Of a stretch of DNA of 30,214 nucleotides, positions 1-8,203 are shown piece by piece (position 1 is the first letter of the stretch; each line of letters starts with the position of its first letter). This DNA comes from Gemmatimonadota bacterium (GTDB lineage: Bacteria > Gemmatimonadota > Gemmatimonadetes > Longimicrobiales > Gaopeijiaceae). A program made the translations under genes and the position numbers. Location of the stretch: NCBI GenBank assembly GCA_030550695.1, contig JAUQOX010000005.1, forward strand, positions 1 to 30,214, read 5' to 3'. Under the pieces are notes generated by a model. That model searched no databases. It was not told the DNA's origin and saw only the letters and a program-made list of their open reading frames with translations.

Positions 1-2
1 TT

Positions 3-1319
3 CTGTTCACCTTGTTGGGCCTCAACGGGGTGGTGGAGCACTTCCGGAGGGAACGTCTTACCGCCTGGTACATGCTGGCCCTCTTTGCGACTCTGTCCGT
101 GGGCTTGGTGTACTACCTGAACTTCAAGTACGGGTACTCCCTCCAGAGCCCCACGGGCGATCTTCGTGCCCACGAGGTCCGTGAGCGCGACTACTTCTTC
201 CTGGTGGGGTTTTCCGTCTGGGGGCTCTGGGCGGGGATGGGGATCGCCGCCTTGTGGCAACGGGCGCGCCGCTGCGCCAGAACACGAGGTTGGGGGGGGA
301 CGCCGATCCTGGGCCTGGCCCTGTTGCCTCTCGTATTCAACGCCTCCTGGGCAAGTCGTTCGGGGGACTACTCAGCCCGAGACTGGGCTTACAACCTCCT
401 CATGAGCGTAGAGCCCTACGGTGTCCTGTTCACCAACGGAGACAACGACACCTTCCCCCTCTGGTACCTGCAAGAGGTGGAGGGGATTCGGCAGGACGTC
501 ACGGTCATCGTCACCTCCTACCTCAACATCGACTGGTACGTCCGCCAGCTCCGGGGGCTGACCTCCCCCTGCCGGCCGGGTGTGAGTCCCGGCGACGATC
601 CCACCCGGATCCTTTGCCAGCGCCCCTACACCCCCCAGGGCTCCCCAGGCGCGGAGTACACTTCGCCGGAAGGGGCCCACACCGTGCGGGCTGCCGGCAA
701 GGTGCCCTTGGTGATGAGGGGGGGGCTGCCCCAGCCGACCCGCTCCATCGTCCTCCTGGATGACGAAACCATTAGCCGGGTGGCGCAGGTTTCCGTTCCC
801 CTGCGGGAGGACCGGACCGTGGACCTGGGCTCCGGAGTCACTGCGCTCCTCAAGGGCGGAAGCTATGTGGACCCCTGGCAGCAGTTCGCCCTACACATCA
901 TCAGCAACGTGCTGGCAGAACGCCCCGTATATTTCGCTTCCAGCGGAAACGCCGGCGAGATCCTGGGGCTGACCCCTTTCCTGGTCCGGCAGGGGCTGGC
1001 CTACCGCTTGAACCCCGGCCCCCCCGACCCCGCCTCCCAGCCCGGTATCGTCCCAATCCCGGCCTCCGTCCTTTCGGGAGTGACGGGAAGTTGGATGGAC
1101 CTTGAGAGGACGCGGGCCTTGGCCTGGGAGGTTTTCCTGCATCGAAGCGGACTGCCGGAGGGTTGGTCGCGGTGGCCCGATCATGCGGTCCTGGGGGTGC
1201 CCAGCTATTACGCCTGGGTCCACTACGCCCTCTACAAAGCTCTGGTCACGGGCGGCGAGGAAGCCGAGGCCCAGAAGAACCTGGAGCGCGCCGAAGCATG
1301 GATCCGGCTCAGCCAGTGA
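3..1319 (+). CDS. DUF2723 family membrane protein (TMEM260 / O-mannosyltransferase-like), 5' truncated
   Basis: The reading frame is open to the window edge, so the true start lies upstream and only the C-terminal part (about 438 residues) is visible. Three hydrophobic segments are seen near the N-terminal side of this fragment: one around YMLALFATLSVGLVYYL, one around FFLVGFSVWGLWAGMGIAAL, and one around PILGLALLPLVF. A soluble region follows with the motif GDNDTFPLWYLQEVEG and then YLNIDWYVRQL, which I recognise as characteristic of DUF2723 proteins. Family members are polytopic, GT-C-like membrane proteins, and eukaryotic TMEM260 is a protein O-mannosyltransferase. Transfer of a sugar from a lipid donor onto exported proteins is therefore a family-based inference. 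The gene converges on the MR-like fusion gene, with a GC-rich hairpin between them. Confidence 0.85.
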   Translation: MFTLLGLNGVVEHFRRERLTAWYMLALFATLSVGLVYYLNFKYGYSLQSPTGDLRAHEVRERDYFFLVGFSVWGLWAGMGIAALWQRARRCARTRGWGGTPILGLALLPLVFNASWASRSGDYSARDWAYNLLMSVEPYGVLFTNGDNDTFPLWYLQEVEGIRQDVTVIVTSYLNIDWYVRQLRGLTSPCRPGVSPGDDPTRILCQRPYTPQGSPGAEYTSPEGAHTVRAAGKVPLVMRGGLPQPTRSIVLLDDETISRVAQVSVPLREDRTVDLGSGVTALLKGGSYVDPWQQFALHIISNVLAERPVYFASSGNAGEILGLTPFLVRQGLAYRLNPGPPDPASQPGIVPIPASVLSGVTGSWMDLERTRALAWEVFLHRSGLPEGWSRWPDHAVLGVPSYYAWVHYALYKALVTGGEEAEAQKNLERAEAWIRLSQ

Positions 1320-1320
1320 G

Positions 1321-1364
1321 GGGAGGTGCCTCAGGGTCTCCGGCCCCCGCGGGGGGCTCCTCCC
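1321..1364. terminator. GC-rich hairpin between two convergent genes (possible bidirectional terminator)
   Basis: The gap between the two convergent stop codons holds a perfect GCCCCC / GGGGGC stem (1343-1348 with 1352-1357). It is flanked by a second pair, GGGAGG (1321-1326) and CCTCCC (1359-1364). There is no T tract on either strand, so this is a fold visible in sequence whose terminator role is inferred from position alone. Confidence 0.35.
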
Positions 1365-1376
1365 GGCCTGATTGGC

Positions 1377-4181
1377 TCAACGGATGCGGAGAACCCCGAC
1401 CCCCGCCGGAACGGATCGTAGGGCGGAGACCCCCCGGAAGGGGTCCTCTCGGAATTCGAAGAGGGCGTCGAAATATTCGGGGGCGCGGTTCACCACCGAC
1501 CCCCGGGTGAGGAGCCACACCTGAGGAATCCGGCTGAGAAGCCGGCGCAGGAGAAGGAGGGCCCGCACCTGGTCCTCTTCCCCCATGCGGTCGAAGGGGT
1601 CGCCCACCACCAGGGAGCCAAGGGGACTCCAGTCCTCCGCCAAGAGTTCCGCCAGAGCAACGCGCAGAGCCACCGCGGCCGCGGCCTTGTCCTCCTCCGC
1701 CTCCACCCCCGCCGCTCCACCCACTTCCACCAGGCTTACCCCCCCGTCCTCTTCCCGGACGGCGAAGCCCAAGATCCTCCCGCCGCTCAGGCGATTCAGC
1801 CTCCTGCCTCCCCGCCGCAGCAGGCGGCCCCGGGCTTCCCGGCGCAGGCTCCCCTCGACCTCCCGCACCTCCTCGTGGAGGATCCTGGCTTCTTGCCTAC
1901 CGCCCCAACGTCCGGCCTTCCCTCCGTTTCCATGGTTCCCTCCTGCCCTACCCCCCTCCACCGATCTCCCTTCCCCCCCCCCTTCCCCACCCCGCAGAGC
2001 TTGCAGGCGCTCCCGAACTTCCTGGGCCCGGATCCGCAACTCGTCCCTCTCCCTGAGGCGCGAACGGGCCCTTTCGAGTCTCTCCGTGCAGTCTTCCAAC
2101 CGGGCGTTCAACCGCCTCGATCGGGTTTCCAGGGCCCTCAGGTCATCCGGCTTCTGGCTCAGCTGCTCCAGGCGCCGCCGCCACCATTGGCCGTCCTGCA
2201 CCAACCGATCCCACTCGTCCCGGAGCTCTTCCAACACGGCGCCCACCGTCTCTCCCAAGGGCCTGCGGCAGGTGGGGCAAGGACCGTCCGGTCCCAGGGA
2301 CTCCAAGGTTCGAATCCTTTCCCGGATCTCCCGGGCACGGTCCCGATAGGCCCGGAGGTGGGTCTCCGCATCCTGCTGCTCCCGCAACCAAGCGGTGGTG
2401 GCCGCCTCCAGTTCACCCGTAACCTCGGCCGCCTCTCCCCGTACCTCCCGCAACTCCCCTTCGAGAGCGCTCACCTCCTGGGGAGCATCGGCCAGGGCTT
2501 TCAACTGGGCCTCCAGGTCCGCCAGTTCCGCTTCCAGCCTCAGACGCTCGAAGTCCGCCTCGGTGAGGGGACCAGGGGGGCCTTCCGTACCCAGCGCCGG
2601 AAACTGGGCCTTCAGGCCCTCCAGGACCCTCGCCAACCCCTCGGCACCCCTGGCCCAACTCAGGACCGCTACGCTCCCGTCGATCAGGGCCTCCAGGGTT
2701 TCTCCGCCGATGCCGCACCAGGCCAGGGCCAACCCCTCCGCCGGGAGGCCCCAGGGAGGAACGCTTTCCTGTCCTCGATCGGCCACCACCCGACCCCCCC
2801 CATTTCGGATCCAGAAGCTCTCGCCCCCTGCTCCCCCCAGACGCACCACGAGCTGGGCCCCCGAGGGCAGCGCCAGACCCCGTCGTCCGCCGGGGGGCCT
2901 TCCGCCCACCCCCACAAGAAGGAGGTGCTCGAAGGCCTGCAACACCCTCCCGTCTCCCCCAACCCACCCTACGAGTCCCTCCCGGGTCTCCAGGCTCAAT
3001 TCCCCGAAAAGGGGGAGCCCCGACCCGTGGAGTTCGCGGATCAACAGGGCCTCCTCTCTTCCGCCACCCCCTTTCGTCCCTTGGGAACCGTTCCAGCCCT
3101 TTTCCAAATCTTCCAGCAGGGCCAGAGCCGCGAGGCCCTCTTCCCCCCTGGAGCGCAGACGCTCGCGCACCACCCGTAGCGCGTGGCCCCGATCCCGCCC
3201 CACCAAGGGAAGGGCGTCCTCCTCGGCCATCCCCTGGAAGTCGTCCACCTCGATGGCCAAATGCAATGCCTGCTCCAGGAGAGGTTTGAGAACCGCCTGG
3301 CCCTCCCGCCGGACTTCTTCCGGGGTCAAGCCTTCCACCCGGACCCGGACCAGCTTGCCGTCAACCCCGCCGGGGACCTCCGCCAGAACCTCCTGAAGCT
3401 TTTCCCGGAGCTGGATTCCCCCTCCCCGGGGCAACCGAAGGGGAGCCAAAACCACCACAGCGCGCCCCCCTACCCGATGGAATCGCCACTTGGCCGACTC
3501 CAGGTCGAAGCTCACGTAACCCTTTTCGAGGCCCGCCTCACGCCACGGTTCCGGGCCCACCCGTTCCAAGGAGCCCGCATAGAAGGCCCGGGGGGCCACT
3601 TGCCGGAACTGGTGTTGGTAGCCCAGAGCGGCATAGTCCCAGGGCCCCAATTCCAAGGGAAGGCCGGGACCCGGCCCCGTACCGACATCGGCATACGCCA
3701 ACAGCAGGTTCCACCGCGCCTCGGGGCGGGGTTTGATTTGGGGGTAGGGTCGCCGGGAGAGGGCGCCGTCGGGAAGGCACACCAGGTGGGTGTCCAGCTC
3801 GGGCAGGTGGAATGCGGCCGCCGTCTCCCCCACCACCTCCACCTGGGGGAGGGGTCCGAGGGCCGCCAAGGCCCCCAGCTCGGGAGGGGCGACTCGAGGG
3901 ATATCCCGGGCCCCCGCCACCAGAAAGATCGGCGTCTCGGGAAGTTCCGCCCTCAGGGCTTCCAGCCCCCGGGTGAGGGTGACCAAAGCGCCGGGCGGTG
4001 GGTCGGGCCGGTCGAAGACATCCCCGGCCACCAGCAGGATCTGAGGTCGGAGGCTGACGATCCCCTCCAAAGCCCGCTGGAAGGCGCCGGCCACATCCCC
4101 TTCCCGGGTGTTCCTCCCCCCTTCCACCCGCCGGTAGGCGCGGTGGCCAAGATGAAGGTCAGCGAGGTGAACCAGAAGCAT
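1377..4181 (-). CDS. Fused Mre11/SbcD-like and Rad50/SbcC-like protein with degenerate catalytic motifs
   Basis: The ATG at 4181 has GAGGAA 7 nt upstream. Residues 1-230 form a calcineurin-like phosphoesterase of the Mre11/SbcD/YhaO type: motif I DLHLG (8-12) and motif II GDVFD (53-57) are intact. Motif III, normally GNHD, reads GARD (90-93), the motif IV histidine is absent in LLLAYADVG (159-167), and the GHxH motif reads GYQH (187-190). A capping-like region and a Gly-rich linker near 365-380 follow. A Rad50/YhaN-like ABC head then begins, where the Walker A position reads GGDGRVLQ (408-415) and lacks GKS/T. Two coiled-coil arms flank a zinc hook CPTC (635-638). The second arm has a Gly-rich insert. 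In the C-terminal head the LSGG-type signature is replaced by an Ala-rich stretch, and Walker B (LDDPF in YhaN-like proteins) reads VGDPF (859-863). I infer a fused pseudo-nuclease/pseudo-ATPase. DNA binding or scaffolding is possible but not shown. Confidence 0.85.
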   Translation of the reverse strand: MLLVHLADLHLGHRAYRRVEGGRNTREGDVAGAFQRALEGIVSLRPQILLVAGDVFDRPDPPPGALVTLTRGLEALRAELPETPIFLVAGARDIPRVAPPELGALAALGPLPQVEVVGETAAAFHLPELDTHLVCLPDGALSRRPYPQIKPRPEARWNLLLAYADVGTGPGPGLPLELGPWDYAALGYQHQFRQVAPRAFYAGSLERVGPEPWREAGLEKGYVSFDLESAKWRFHRVGGRAVVVLAPLRLPRGGGIQLREKLQEVLAEVPGGVDGKLVRVRVEGLTPEEVRREGQAVLKPLLEQALHLAIEVDDFQGMAEEDALPLVGRDRGHALRVVRERLRSRGEEGLAALALLEDLEKGWNGSQGTKGGGGREEALLIRELHGSGLPLFGELSLETREGLVGWVGGDGRVLQAFEHLLLVGVGGRPPGGRRGLALPSGAQLVVRLGGAGGESFWIRNGGGRVVADRGQESVPPWGLPAEGLALAWCGIGGETLEALIDGSVAVLSWARGAEGLARVLEGLKAQFPALGTEGPPGPLTEADFERLRLEAELADLEAQLKALADAPQEVSALEGELREVRGEAAEVTGELEAATTAWLREQQDAETHLRAYRDRAREIRERIRTLESLGPDGPCPTCRRPLGETVGAVLEELRDEWDRLVQDGQWWRRRLEQLSQKPDDLRALETRSRRLNARLEDCTERLERARSRLRERDELRIRAQEVRERLQALRGGEGGGEGRSVEGGRAGGNHGNGGKAGRWGGRQEARILHEEVREVEGSLRREARGRLLRRGGRRLNRLSGGRILGFAVREEDGGVSLVEVGGAAGVEAEEDKAAAAVALRVALAELLAEDWSPLGSLVVGDPFDRMGEEDQVRALLLLRRLLSRIPQVWLLTRGSVVNRAPEYFDALFEFREDPFRGVSALRSVPAGVGVLRIR

Positions 4182-4397
4182 CTCGTGTTCCTCGGCAGCC
4201 CGTGGGGGCTACCCGCCGAACCTTCGGTCCCCTTCTCCCCCGATGATTCCCAAGCGGTCCTGACGGCAAGGGATTTTGCCTCTCCCGAATCCGGGCGGTT
4301 AGCTTAGTGGAGGCCACAACGACAAGAATCGGTCGGCCCGCCCATGGAAAGCCGCTGGGGGCCCTGAGGTTGAGGTTGCATCGAGGAGCCTGTCACC

Positions 4398-5402
4398 ATG
4401 ACCGGACTACCCCGCTGGCTGGCGGCGGTTGGCATTGTAACCGCCGCCTGGGGGTGCGACAACATTGCGTGGGGTGGGATCGAGATCAGCCTCCGGGGCC
4501 CTGCTGGAGACAGCCTCCCTTCCCGTCCCCCTCCGACAGACTCCGTTCCGCCCCCGGAGCCCCCCCTCTCCCTGGGTCCCCTGGTGTACGTGGCCTCGCG
4601 TACGGGGAATATGGCCGTCCTTTCTCCCCTCGGTGAGCTTGGGGCGGGAGGGTTGCTGTCCATCTTCGCCGGATCCGAGGGAGAAAGGGTCGCCAAAGCG
4701 GTCTTGGCGGAGCGGATGCGCCCCGGGGCGGAATTCGTCCTCCTCAGTCATGGTCTCCGGGTGGGCACCCTGACCCTGGCCGCCGAGGGGGCGGAGGTGA
4801 GCAGGGAGAGCTGCCTCCCCAGACCCCGGGCCCGGGGGTATTTGGAGCTGGTTCCGGAAGGGGCCGATCTGCAGCGCTTTATGGCTCTGGAGAAGGAGCG
4901 CGCCAGGGGCACGACCTTCGGCTTCCGGGGGCCCTTGCGGGACCAGTACGAGCACCGCGCGGCCTCCTTGGCATTGGCCGCCGAAGCCATTCGGAGTGTG
5001 GGAGCCCCTTGGCCTGCCGAACTTCGGGAAGCCAGACAGGAGATCCACCTCGTTCCCCTGGCCGGGAAAGAACGCCCCTGGATCTTGGCCACCTTTCTTT
5101 ACCAGGATGTGGCCCAGATCGGTCCCCCTGGAGGCAGGGGGGCGTACTCTCTTCTCGTGTTGGGTGAGCCCCAGCTCGAGGGTTGGAGGTTGGTGTACTC
5201 GGGCTACCGCCCGGTGGCCTCCCGGGGAAAGGGAGTCCCCCGTTTCTTTGCCGCCTCCGACTGGGACCAGGATGGCCAGATGGAAATCGTGCTGGAGATC
5301 CTGGGAGAACGGCACCGCTGGTGGGCAGTTTTGGGTCAGATCCAGGGCGCTTGGGACACGATCTTCGAGGATCCTTGCGAGGCGCCCCCGGACCGGCCCT
5401 GA
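4398..5402 (+). CDS. Hypothetical lipoprotein at the head of the BtuFCD-like operon
   Basis: The 334-residue product starts at an ATG preceded by GAGGAG and begins with a lipoprotein signal peptide ending in AAWGC, so the mature protein would start at Cys20. A proline-rich linker follows (around residues 40-57). The C-terminal part contains AASDWDQDGQMEIVLE, which resembles the Asp-rich loop of FG-GAP/VCBS repeats; only one such copy is seen. I do not recognise the family otherwise. The stop codon is 10 nt before the start of the BtuF-like gene on the same strand, so the two are probably cotranscribed. A role near the ABC importer in the envelope is inferred from position only. Confidence 0.75.
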   Translation: MTGLPRWLAAVGIVTAAWGCDNIAWGGIEISLRGPAGDSLPSRPPPTDSVPPPEPPLSLGPLVYVASRTGNMAVLSPLGELGAGGLLSIFAGSEGERVAKAVLAERMRPGAEFVLLSHGLRVGTLTLAAEGAEVSRESCLPRPRARGYLELVPEGADLQRFMALEKERARGTTFGFRGPLRDQYEHRAASLALAAEAIRSVGAPWPAELREARQEIHLVPLAGKERPWILATFLYQDVAQIGPPGGRGAYSLLVLGEPQLEGWRLVYSGYRPVASRGKGVPRFFAASDWDQDGQMEIVLEILGERHRWWAVLGQIQGAWDTIFEDPCEAPPDRP

Positions 5403-5412
5403 CCATCCGGCC

Positions 5413-6405
5413 ATGGCTTTGCGCTGCCCGGCTCTCCGCCCTGGCTGGCCCCTCGGAGGCAGACCACGCCCCCCGGCGAGGTCCTTCCTCGGGCCGGTCC
5501 TGGCTCTGGTCTCGGGTTTCCTGGGCGGGTGCGGGGGTTCCGAGGGCACCGGAGGGGCAGGAACCCGAAGTCCGGACCACAGGGCACCCCTTCCGGCCCC
5601 GGCCGAAGGGATCCCGCCCGAGGGAGCGGGCAAGGGGGTTCGGATCGCCGACGCCGGCGGACGGATTCTCGAGCTGGCCCACCCCCCCTCCCGGCTCATC
5701 TCCTTGGTACCCTCGGCCACCGAAACCTTGCTGGCCCTGGGTGCCGGCCACCTCCTGGTGGCCCGTACCCGCTACGACACGGCTTCGGCTTTGGCGCATC
5801 TCCCCTCGGTGGGAGGGGGATTGCACCCGAGTCTGGAGGCCATTGTGGCCGCAGGACCCCAGGTGGTGGTGACCTTCGCCGGGGAGACGGATCCCGTCAC
5901 CGCCGCCCGGTTGGAAGCCGCAGGGATCGCGGTCTTCCGCATCCGTCCCGAGAGCTTGGGAGAAATCCGCAGGACGATTCGGGATCTGGGCCGCCTGGTG
6001 GGGCGGGACGACCGGGCCGACTCTATCCTGGCTGCCCTGGACCAAGAGCTGGAGGCGTTGCAGCGCCGGCTCCAGGGGCGTCCGAAGGTCCGAGCCGCGT
6101 GGCTCCTCGGGGGTCACCCTCCCTGGGTGGCAGGGCCGGGGAGCTACCTGGACGAGGTCCTCGGTCTGGCCGGGGGGGAAAACGTCTTCCACGACGCGCC
6201 CTCCCCCTACCTGCCCGTGAGCCTTGAGGAATTCCTGGTGAGGCGCATCGACCTCATCCTGGTGTCTCCCGGGGCCGACAGCCTCCTGACCCCCCTGCCC
6301 ATCCCCCGGATCACCCCCCCCCCGGCCCTGGAGCGCCCCGGACCCGACCTGGCCCGCTGGATCCGGGAGTTGGCCCGCCTTCTCCACCCGGAGGCGTTCC
6401 TTTGA
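5413..6405 (+). CDS. BtuF-like periplasmic substrate-binding lipoprotein of an ABC importer
   Basis: The open frame extends further upstream, but the ATG at 5413 places a signal peptide at the N-terminus with lipobox LGGC (cysteine around residue 40), just after the stop of the preceding gene. The mature part matches the class III periplasmic binding proteins of the BtuF/FhuD type: LISLVPSATETLLALGAG, then VGGGLHPSLEAIVAAGPQVV, then a long connecting helix (about 195-220) and a second lobe. The first motif is typical of cobalamin-binding BtuF proteins, but heme and siderophore binders share this fold, so the substrate is not settled. Its stop overlaps the TTG start of the permease gene by 4 nt, indicating translational coupling. 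Confidence 0.88.
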   Translation: MALRCPALRPGWPLGGRPRPPARSFLGPVLALVSGFLGGCGGSEGTGGAGTRSPDHRAPLPAPAEGIPPEGAGKGVRIADAGGRILELAHPPSRLISLVPSATETLLALGAGHLLVARTRYDTASALAHLPSVGGGLHPSLEAIVAAGPQVVVTFAGETDPVTAARLEAAGIAVFRIRPESLGEIRRTIRDLGRLVGRDDRADSILAALDQELEALQRRLQGRPKVRAAWLLGGHPPWVAGPGSYLDEVLGLAGGENVFHDAPSPYLPVSLEEFLVRRIDLILVSPGADSLLTPLPIPRITPPPALERPGPDLARWIRELARLLHPEAFL

Positions 6406-7397
6406 CCCGGCGACGCTGGAGCGTGGTTCTCCTGGTGGCCGTGGCCGTTCTGGCGGGGTTCTCCGCGAGCATCCGCTTCGGAAGCGTGCACTTGGGAACC
6501 TCTGAGGTCGTGCAGGCGTTGTTGGGAGGTGGAAGCGACGTGCAGAGGACGCTGGTGTGGGGCTTCCGCCTCCCCAGGACCTTCTTGGCTTTCCTGGTGG
6601 GCGGCAGTCTCGCCATTTCGGGGGCTGTCCTGCAGGCCCTTCTCAGGAATCCGCTGGCGGAACCCTACATTCTCGGGATCTCCGGGGGGGCCGCAGCGGG
6701 TGCGGTATTGGCCCTGGCCACGGGCGCGGCGGCCCTGGGCTCAGGTTTCCTTCCCGGTGCGGCCTTCGCCGGTGCCCTTCTGGCCATTCTTCTGGTTTTC
6801 CAGGTGGCGTCGGGGGTGAACCGGCGGCTCGACGTGAGGGTGCTCCTGTTGGCTGGGGTGGTGGTGGGGGCTTTCTTCAGCGCCATGGTGGCCCTGGTCC
6901 TCACGTTCGCCCCGGTTCGGACCGTGCGAAGCGCGCTGCTGTGGATGATGGGGAGCCTGGCAGGCGCGGGTTGGACCGAAGTGGCGGTTCTCTCGTTCTA
7001 TGGCCTCCCCTCGGCGCTGGTCCTCATGGCGCTGGCCAGGCCCTTGAATGCCATCTCGGTGGGAGAGGAAACAGCCCGTTACGTGGGGACCCCGGTGGAA
7101 ACCACGAAAAAGATCGCCTTCGGTGTGGCGTCGCTCCTCACCGCAACGAGCGTGGCGGTGGCAGGGGTCATCGGTTTCGTCGGGCTGATCGTCCCCCACG
7201 CGGTCCGACTGGGGGTAGGTGCGGATCAGCGGTGGGTCATTCCCCTGTCCTTCTTGGCGGGGGGAGGCTTCCTGGCCCTCGCGGATGTGGTCGCCAGGAC
7301 AGCCTTGGCACCTTCGGAGATCCCCATCGGAGTGGTGACAGCCCTCACCGGCGTCCCCCTGTTTCTCGTCCTTCTTCGCCGGAGCCTGCCAAGGTGA
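6402..7397 (+). CDS. FecCD/BtuC-family ABC transporter permease
   Basis: The 331-residue protein is almost entirely hydrophobic, with several predicted membrane helices as in FecCD/BtuC permeases. Recognisable family motifs are RLPRTFLAFLVGGSLAISGA followed by LQALLRNPLAEPYILGISGG (the conserved QxxxRNPLAxPxxLGxxxGA segment) and the late GFVGLIVPHAVRL segment that contacts the ATPase. The start is TTG inside TTGA, sharing 4 nt with the BtuF-like stop. The stop TGA overlaps the GTG start of the ATPase gene. The usual family length is about 330, so the gene looks complete. It would form the membrane dimer that imports cobalamin, heme or an iron-siderophore; the cargo cannot be read from sequence. 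Confidence 0.93.
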   Translation: MTRRRWSVVLLVAVAVLAGFSASIRFGSVHLGTSEVVQALLGGGSDVQRTLVWGFRLPRTFLAFLVGGSLAISGAVLQALLRNPLAEPYILGISGGAAAGAVLALATGAAALGSGFLPGAAFAGALLAILLVFQVASGVNRRLDVRVLLLAGVVVGAFFSAMVALVLTFAPVRTVRSALLWMMGSLAGAGWTEVAVLSFYGLPSALVLMALARPLNAISVGEETARYVGTPVETTKKIAFGVASLLTATSVAVAGVIGFVGLIVPHAVRLGVGADQRWVIPLSFLAGGGFLALADVVARTALAPSEIPIGVVTALTGVPLFLVLLRRSLPR

Positions 7398-8203
7398 CCT
7401 TCGAGGTCCGGGATCTGGCCGCTCGCTACGGGAATGCCGGGCCCCTCGTCCTCCGGGGAGTGACGATGCAGGTGCCGGCGGGGTCTCTGTATGCCGTGTT
7501 GGGTCCCAACGGCTCCGGGAAGTCCACCCTCATGCGGGTGTTGTTGGGAGTTCTCCCCATGGAGAAGGGGACGGTCCGCATCGAGGGGAGGGATCTGAAA
7601 CGGTGGGGACGGCGGGAGCTGGCCCGGACGGTGGGGGCCGTACCGCAGGTGGAGCAGATCGCCTTTCCCTTCACGGTGAGGGACTTCGTGGCCATGGGGA
7701 GGTACCCCCACTTGGGACCGCTGTCCCCCGAGGGGGAAAGGGACCGCAGAGCGGTGGCCTCGGCTCTGGAGCGATGTGAGGTGGCCGACCTGGCCCACCG
7801 GCCCCTCGCCACCCTTTCGGGTGGGGAGCTGCAACGGGTCAGAATCGCCAGGGCCTTGGCCCAGGAGCCCAGAGCCCTTGTTCTGGATGAGCCGACCGCC
7901 AATCTGGATCTGAAGCACGAGATGGCCATTCTCCAGCTGCTGCGGGCCTCGGCCGACGAGGGGATGACGGTCCTCCTGATCACCCACCACATCAATCTGG
8001 CCGCCCGTTTCGCCGACCGGCTCTTGCTTCTGCACAAGGGATCCGTGGCGGCGGAGGGAACGGCCACCCAGGTATTTCGGGAAGAGATCCTGGAAAGGGT
8101 GTACCAGTGGCCCTTGGCCGTTCGCGAGGACCCCCTCGCCAACGCCCCTCAGGTCATCCCCCTTCAGGCCGCCGATTCGACTTCCAGCCGGAGATCCTTG
8201 TAG
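7394..8203 (+). CDS. BtuD/FecE-like ABC transporter ATP-binding protein
   Basis: The start is a GTG at 7394 that overlaps the permease stop (GTGA), giving a 269-residue protein of normal length. All ATPase motifs are present: Walker A GPNGSGKST (37-45), Q-loop in AVPQVEQ, signature LSGGELQRVRIARAL, Walker B ALVLDEPTANLD, and an H-loop in LLITHH. The AMGRYPHLG segment after the Q-loop is typical of the cobalamin/iron-siderophore ATPase subfamily. It would power import through the FecCD permease encoded upstream. The last 40 bp overlap the 3' end of rsgA on the opposite strand, so the two converge and there is no room for a separate terminator. Confidence 0.94.
   Translation: MTFEVRDLAARYGNAGPLVLRGVTMQVPAGSLYAVLGPNGSGKSTLMRVLLGVLPMEKGTVRIEGRDLKRWGRRELARTVGAVPQVEQIAFPFTVRDFVAMGRYPHLGPLSPEGERDRRAVASALERCEVADLAHRPLATLSGGELQRVRIARALAQEPRALVLDEPTANLDLKHEMAILQLLRASADEGMTVLLITHHINLAARFADRLLLLHKGSVAAEGTATQVFREEILERVYQWPLAVREDPLANAPQVIPLQAADSTSSRRSL

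Noticed and set aside
1585..3396. Long plus-strand open frames across the MR-like fusion gene
   Set aside because: They are rich in Pro, Arg and Ser with no recognisable domain, as expected for antisense frames of a high-GC gene, while the minus-strand frame has clear family motifs.
1377..4181. Sequencing errors or frameshift as the cause of the missing SbcCD motifs
   Set aside because: The GARD and P-loop-equivalent codons were read in frame on both sides of well-conserved sequence, and the frame is continuous for 934 codons, so simple indel errors do not explain the changes.
4240..4330. tRNA-like words (CCAAGCGGT, GGATTTTGCC, CCGAATCC, GGTTAGCTTAGTGG) in the gap before the lipoprotein gene
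   Set aside because: No acceptor stem closes, the anticodon stem has a mismatch and the T-arm consensus is missing, so neither strand folds as a tRNA.
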